Assembly: GCA_019637295.1 (NCBI GenBank)
Contig: JAHBVX010000007.1
Span: 248,001-312,000 of the forward strand
DNA from: Polyangiaceae bacterium
Lineage (GTDB): Bacteria > Myxococcota_A > Polyangia > Polyangiales > Polyangiaceae
Direction of reading: 5' to 3'
DNA length: 64,000 nt
The translations under genes and the position numbers were made by a program. Of this stretch, positions 62,108 to 64,000 are shown in pieces; position 1 is the first letter of the stretch, and each line of letters begins with the position of its first letter. The notes under the pieces were generated by a model, which worked only from the letters and a program-made list of their open reading frames with translations, was not told the DNA's origin and made no database searches.

Positions 62108-62476
62108 TCACCAGGTGCAGTTGTACTGAGACATCGCCTGCTTGGTCGTCTCGAGGGCTTGCTTGCAGCCCATCCCGAGTCCGGCCTTCGCCGCGGGGTT
62201 CTGCGCGGAGGTCTTGTAGGTCTGTCGCATCTTGTCGATGGAGTCCTTGAGCGGCCCACGGGCGACTTCCGGCACGTTGGCTTCCACGCACTTCGAATAC
62301 TTCTCCAAGTACTCGTCGCACTCGGGGACGCCGGTCGAGTCCCCGCTCGCTGCGGACGAGGTCGAGCTCGACTCGGTCGAGTCGCTCGAGCCGCCCGTGA
62401 GCTTCTTGCACGCCAGCGAGGCCACGAGCACGACGCTCGCCGTCAACAGCACACTGATCCGCGAAGTCTTCTTCAT
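62108..62476 (-). CDS. Small helical lipoprotein with Ser-rich linker
   Basis: 122 residues: signal MKKTSRISVLLTASVVLVASLAC (Cys23), a Ser/Thr-rich linker and a helical domain with Cys pairs (PECDEYLEKYSKCVEA, GMGCKQ, YNCTW). No family was recognised. Such lipoproteins of about 120 residues with this pattern are typical unknowns in myxobacteria. ATG at 62476. Confidence 0.6.
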   Translation of the reverse strand: MKKTSRISVLLTASVVLVASLACKKLTGGSSDSTESSSTSSAASGDSTGVPECDEYLEKYSKCVEANVPEVARGPLKDSIDKMRQTYKTSAQNPAAKAGLGMGCKQALETTKQAMSQYNCTW

Positions 62477-62542
62477 TCACTCCTCCGAGGCGGAACTCTA
62501 TAGCAACCCTCGCGGTTGGCGAGAGCAAATCTCGCGTGGAGC

Positions 62543-63964
62543 TCACGATACCGTGCGCAGCACGCGCCGGCCGTCGCTGGGCCGGACCACCAGCGGTGGT
62601 GGGAGCGGCAGCGCGACGTCGTCGTCGTGCTCGTCGACCACCTCCCCGAGTAGATCGTAGTCCGTAGCGCGCGTCACCTCTACCCGGCGCATCTGACCGG
62701 GGTGCACCTCGCCGCCCGAGAGATACACCACGCCGTCGATCTCGGGGGCCTGACCCGCGTGGCGCCCCACCATTACCAGCTCGCTCTCTTCGCTCGGACC
62801 TTCGACCAGCACGTCCAAGCGGGCGCCGACCAGCGCTCGGTTCTTGCGCTTGCTGATTCCGCGCTGCACTTGCATCAGCTTCTTGGCGCGTGCGCGCGCG
62901 GTCTTGCGCTCGACCTTGTGCGCGAGCTCGAAGCTCTTGCTGGTGGGCTCGTCCGAGTAGAGGAACACTCCGACCCGGTCCAGCTCGGCAAAGCGCACGA
63001 AGCGGAGCAACTCGTCGAACTCGTCCTCCGACTCCCCCGGGTGGCCCACGATGAACGCCGAGCGCATCACCAGGCCGGGTACGCGCTTTCGTAGGCGTTC
63101 GACGAGTTGGTACAGCCGCGCGCCACCGTGGCCACGTCGCATGCGACGCAGCATGGCGTCGGCTGCGTGCTGCAGCGGCATGTCGACGTAGGGCAGCACC
63201 TTGGGGTGCTCGGCGAGCAGCTCGAGCAGCCCCTCGCCGAGGCGCTCGGGGTAGAGGTAGAACAGGCGCACCCAGCGCACGCCGGGGACGTCCGCGACGC
63301 GCCGGACCAGTGACTCGAGTGCGACTGGATCCGAAAAATCCCGTCCGTAGGCGACCGTGTCCTGGCTGACCAGGTTGATCTCGAGCACACCGGCGGCGAC
63401 GAGCCGCTCCACCTCGCGTACCACGTCGTCTGGGCTGCGGGAGCGCTGCTTGCCTCGTAGGGACGGGATGACGCAAAAGGAGCAGCTGCGGTTGCAGCCC
63501 TCGGCGATCTTCACGTAGGCGCTCGCTCCGCGGGTGCTCAGCACGCGCGGATCCTCCGCCCGCACGACCCAGTCCGCCGGGTGCCCAACGAGGCAGCGAG
63601 GCGCTCGCCCGGCCAACACCGGCTCGAGCTTGAGCATGTCGCTGGAGCCGAGGAAGTGATCGACCTCGGGGAGCCCCTCGGCGAGCTCGTCGGGGTGCCG
63701 CTGGCTGAGGCACCCAGCCACAACCAACTTCTGGAGCGTGCCGGACTTCTTCAGCTCGGCCAGCTCGAGGATGGTGTCGATGCTCTCCTTCTTCGCGGCG
63801 TCGATGAAGCCGCAGGTGTTGACGACGATGACGCTCGCCTGCAAGGCGTCGGCCACGTGACGATACCCGGCGCGGCTGGCGACACCGAGCATCACTTCGC
63901 TGTCCACGCGGTTCTTGGGACAGCCGAGGCTCACGAAGTGAATCGTGCGGGGACGCTTGGGCAT
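62543..63964 (-). CDS. rimO: Ribosomal protein S12 methylthiotransferase RimO
   Basis: Radical-SAM enzyme that adds a methylthio group to an Asp of ribosomal protein S12. The N-terminal UPF0004 domain has Cys15, Cys51 and Cys85 (GCPKNRVDSE, NTCGFI, GCLSQRH) for one iron-sulfur cluster. The radical-SAM motif CNRSCSFC (Cys157, 161, 164) holds the second. The C-terminal part carries the TRAM RNA/protein-binding domain. Length 473 aa is normal. ATG at 63964 is the natural start (MPKRPRTIHFVSLGCPKN). Confidence 0.95.
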   Translation of the reverse strand: MPKRPRTIHFVSLGCPKNRVDSEVMLGVASRAGYRHVADALQASVIVVNTCGFIDAAKKESIDTILELAELKKSGTLQKLVVAGCLSQRHPDELAEGLPEVDHFLGSSDMLKLEPVLAGRAPRCLVGHPADWVVRAEDPRVLSTRGASAYVKIAEGCNRSCSFCVIPSLRGKQRSRSPDDVVREVERLVAAGVLEINLVSQDTVAYGRDFSDPVALESLVRRVADVPGVRWVRLFYLYPERLGEGLLELLAEHPKVLPYVDMPLQHAADAMLRRMRRGHGGARLYQLVERLRKRVPGLVMRSAFIVGHPGESEDEFDELLRFVRFAELDRVGVFLYSDEPTSKSFELAHKVERKTARARAKKLMQVQRGISKRKNRALVGARLDVLVEGPSEESELVMVGRHAGQAPEIDGVVYLSGGEVHPGQMRRVEVTRATDYDLLGEVVDEHDDDVALPLPPPLVVRPSDGRRVLRTVS

Positions 63965-64000
63965 CGGAGGGCTCGCGAAAGCTACACGACGGAGCGAGGT

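Overview
The window is about 70% GC by eye, almost gap-free DNA with 56 protein genes that I can support, no rRNA, tRNA, CRISPR array or insertion sequence that I could see, and no gene-free stretch longer than about 240 bases. The gene content points to a myxobacterium (Myxococcota, probably the Polyangiales side). The evidence is three eukaryotic-type Ser/Thr kinases (one with HRDVSPQN, PEGA domains and a Pro-rich linker), an MglA-type GTPase, a PilR/pilin cluster, a response regulator with a DUF4388-like domain, many lipoproteins, and start codons that are often GTG or TTG. Assignment to a genus is not possible from what I can see.

Layout. 1-12.6 kb: a sugar-nucleotide transferase, a kelch-like lipoprotein, PabB, a SPOR protein, NikR, a helical unknown, an SPFH/zinc-ribbon protein, a Ser/Thr kinase, a large response regulator and a polysaccharide deacetylase. 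12.7-16.3 kb: a peptide-type ABC importer (permease, binding lipoprotein, permease) without ATPases. 16.4-28.1 kb: mixed housekeeping and regulation: an alpha/beta hydrolase lacking its Ser, a kinase, a MerR-type regulator behind a cluster of TCCATGGA-type boxes, a sigma region 4-like protein, an M19 peptidase homologue with an altered metal ligand, a zinc-finger ParA plus ribbon-helix-helix partner, PurH, a lipoprotein, an RluA-type pseudouridine synthase coupled to ArgB, and a degenerate GT5 (GlgA-like) protein.

28.1-38.5 kb is a run of ten minus-strand genes, most with 4-base start/stop overlaps: ECF sigma factor, single-span membrane protein, two lipoproteins, LpxL-type acyltransferase, J-domain protein, DnaK, TPR protein, M1 peptidase, membrane protein. 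It reads like an envelope stress or protein quality-control unit, and the J protein and TPR protein that flank DnaK carry the same approximately 60-residue module. Divergent from it are a rhomboid protease and an MglA-like GTPase with a 200-residue extension.

42.5-56 kb is a type IV pilus region: PilR (no PilS in view), three pilins with good sigma-54 -24/-12 sequences in front of the first and third, a membrane/spermidine-synthase fusion, three GT-C-like membrane proteins, a fourth degenerate pilin and a TPR-like partner. Pilin glycosylation by the GT-C proteins is an attractive inference. The window ends with a PEGA kinase, a NAGPA-like protein, two small lipoproteins and RimO.

Limits: functions come from motif recognition by eye; no database search was run. 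Start codons were chosen by ribosome-binding sites, overlaps and signal peptides and are less certain than stop codons.
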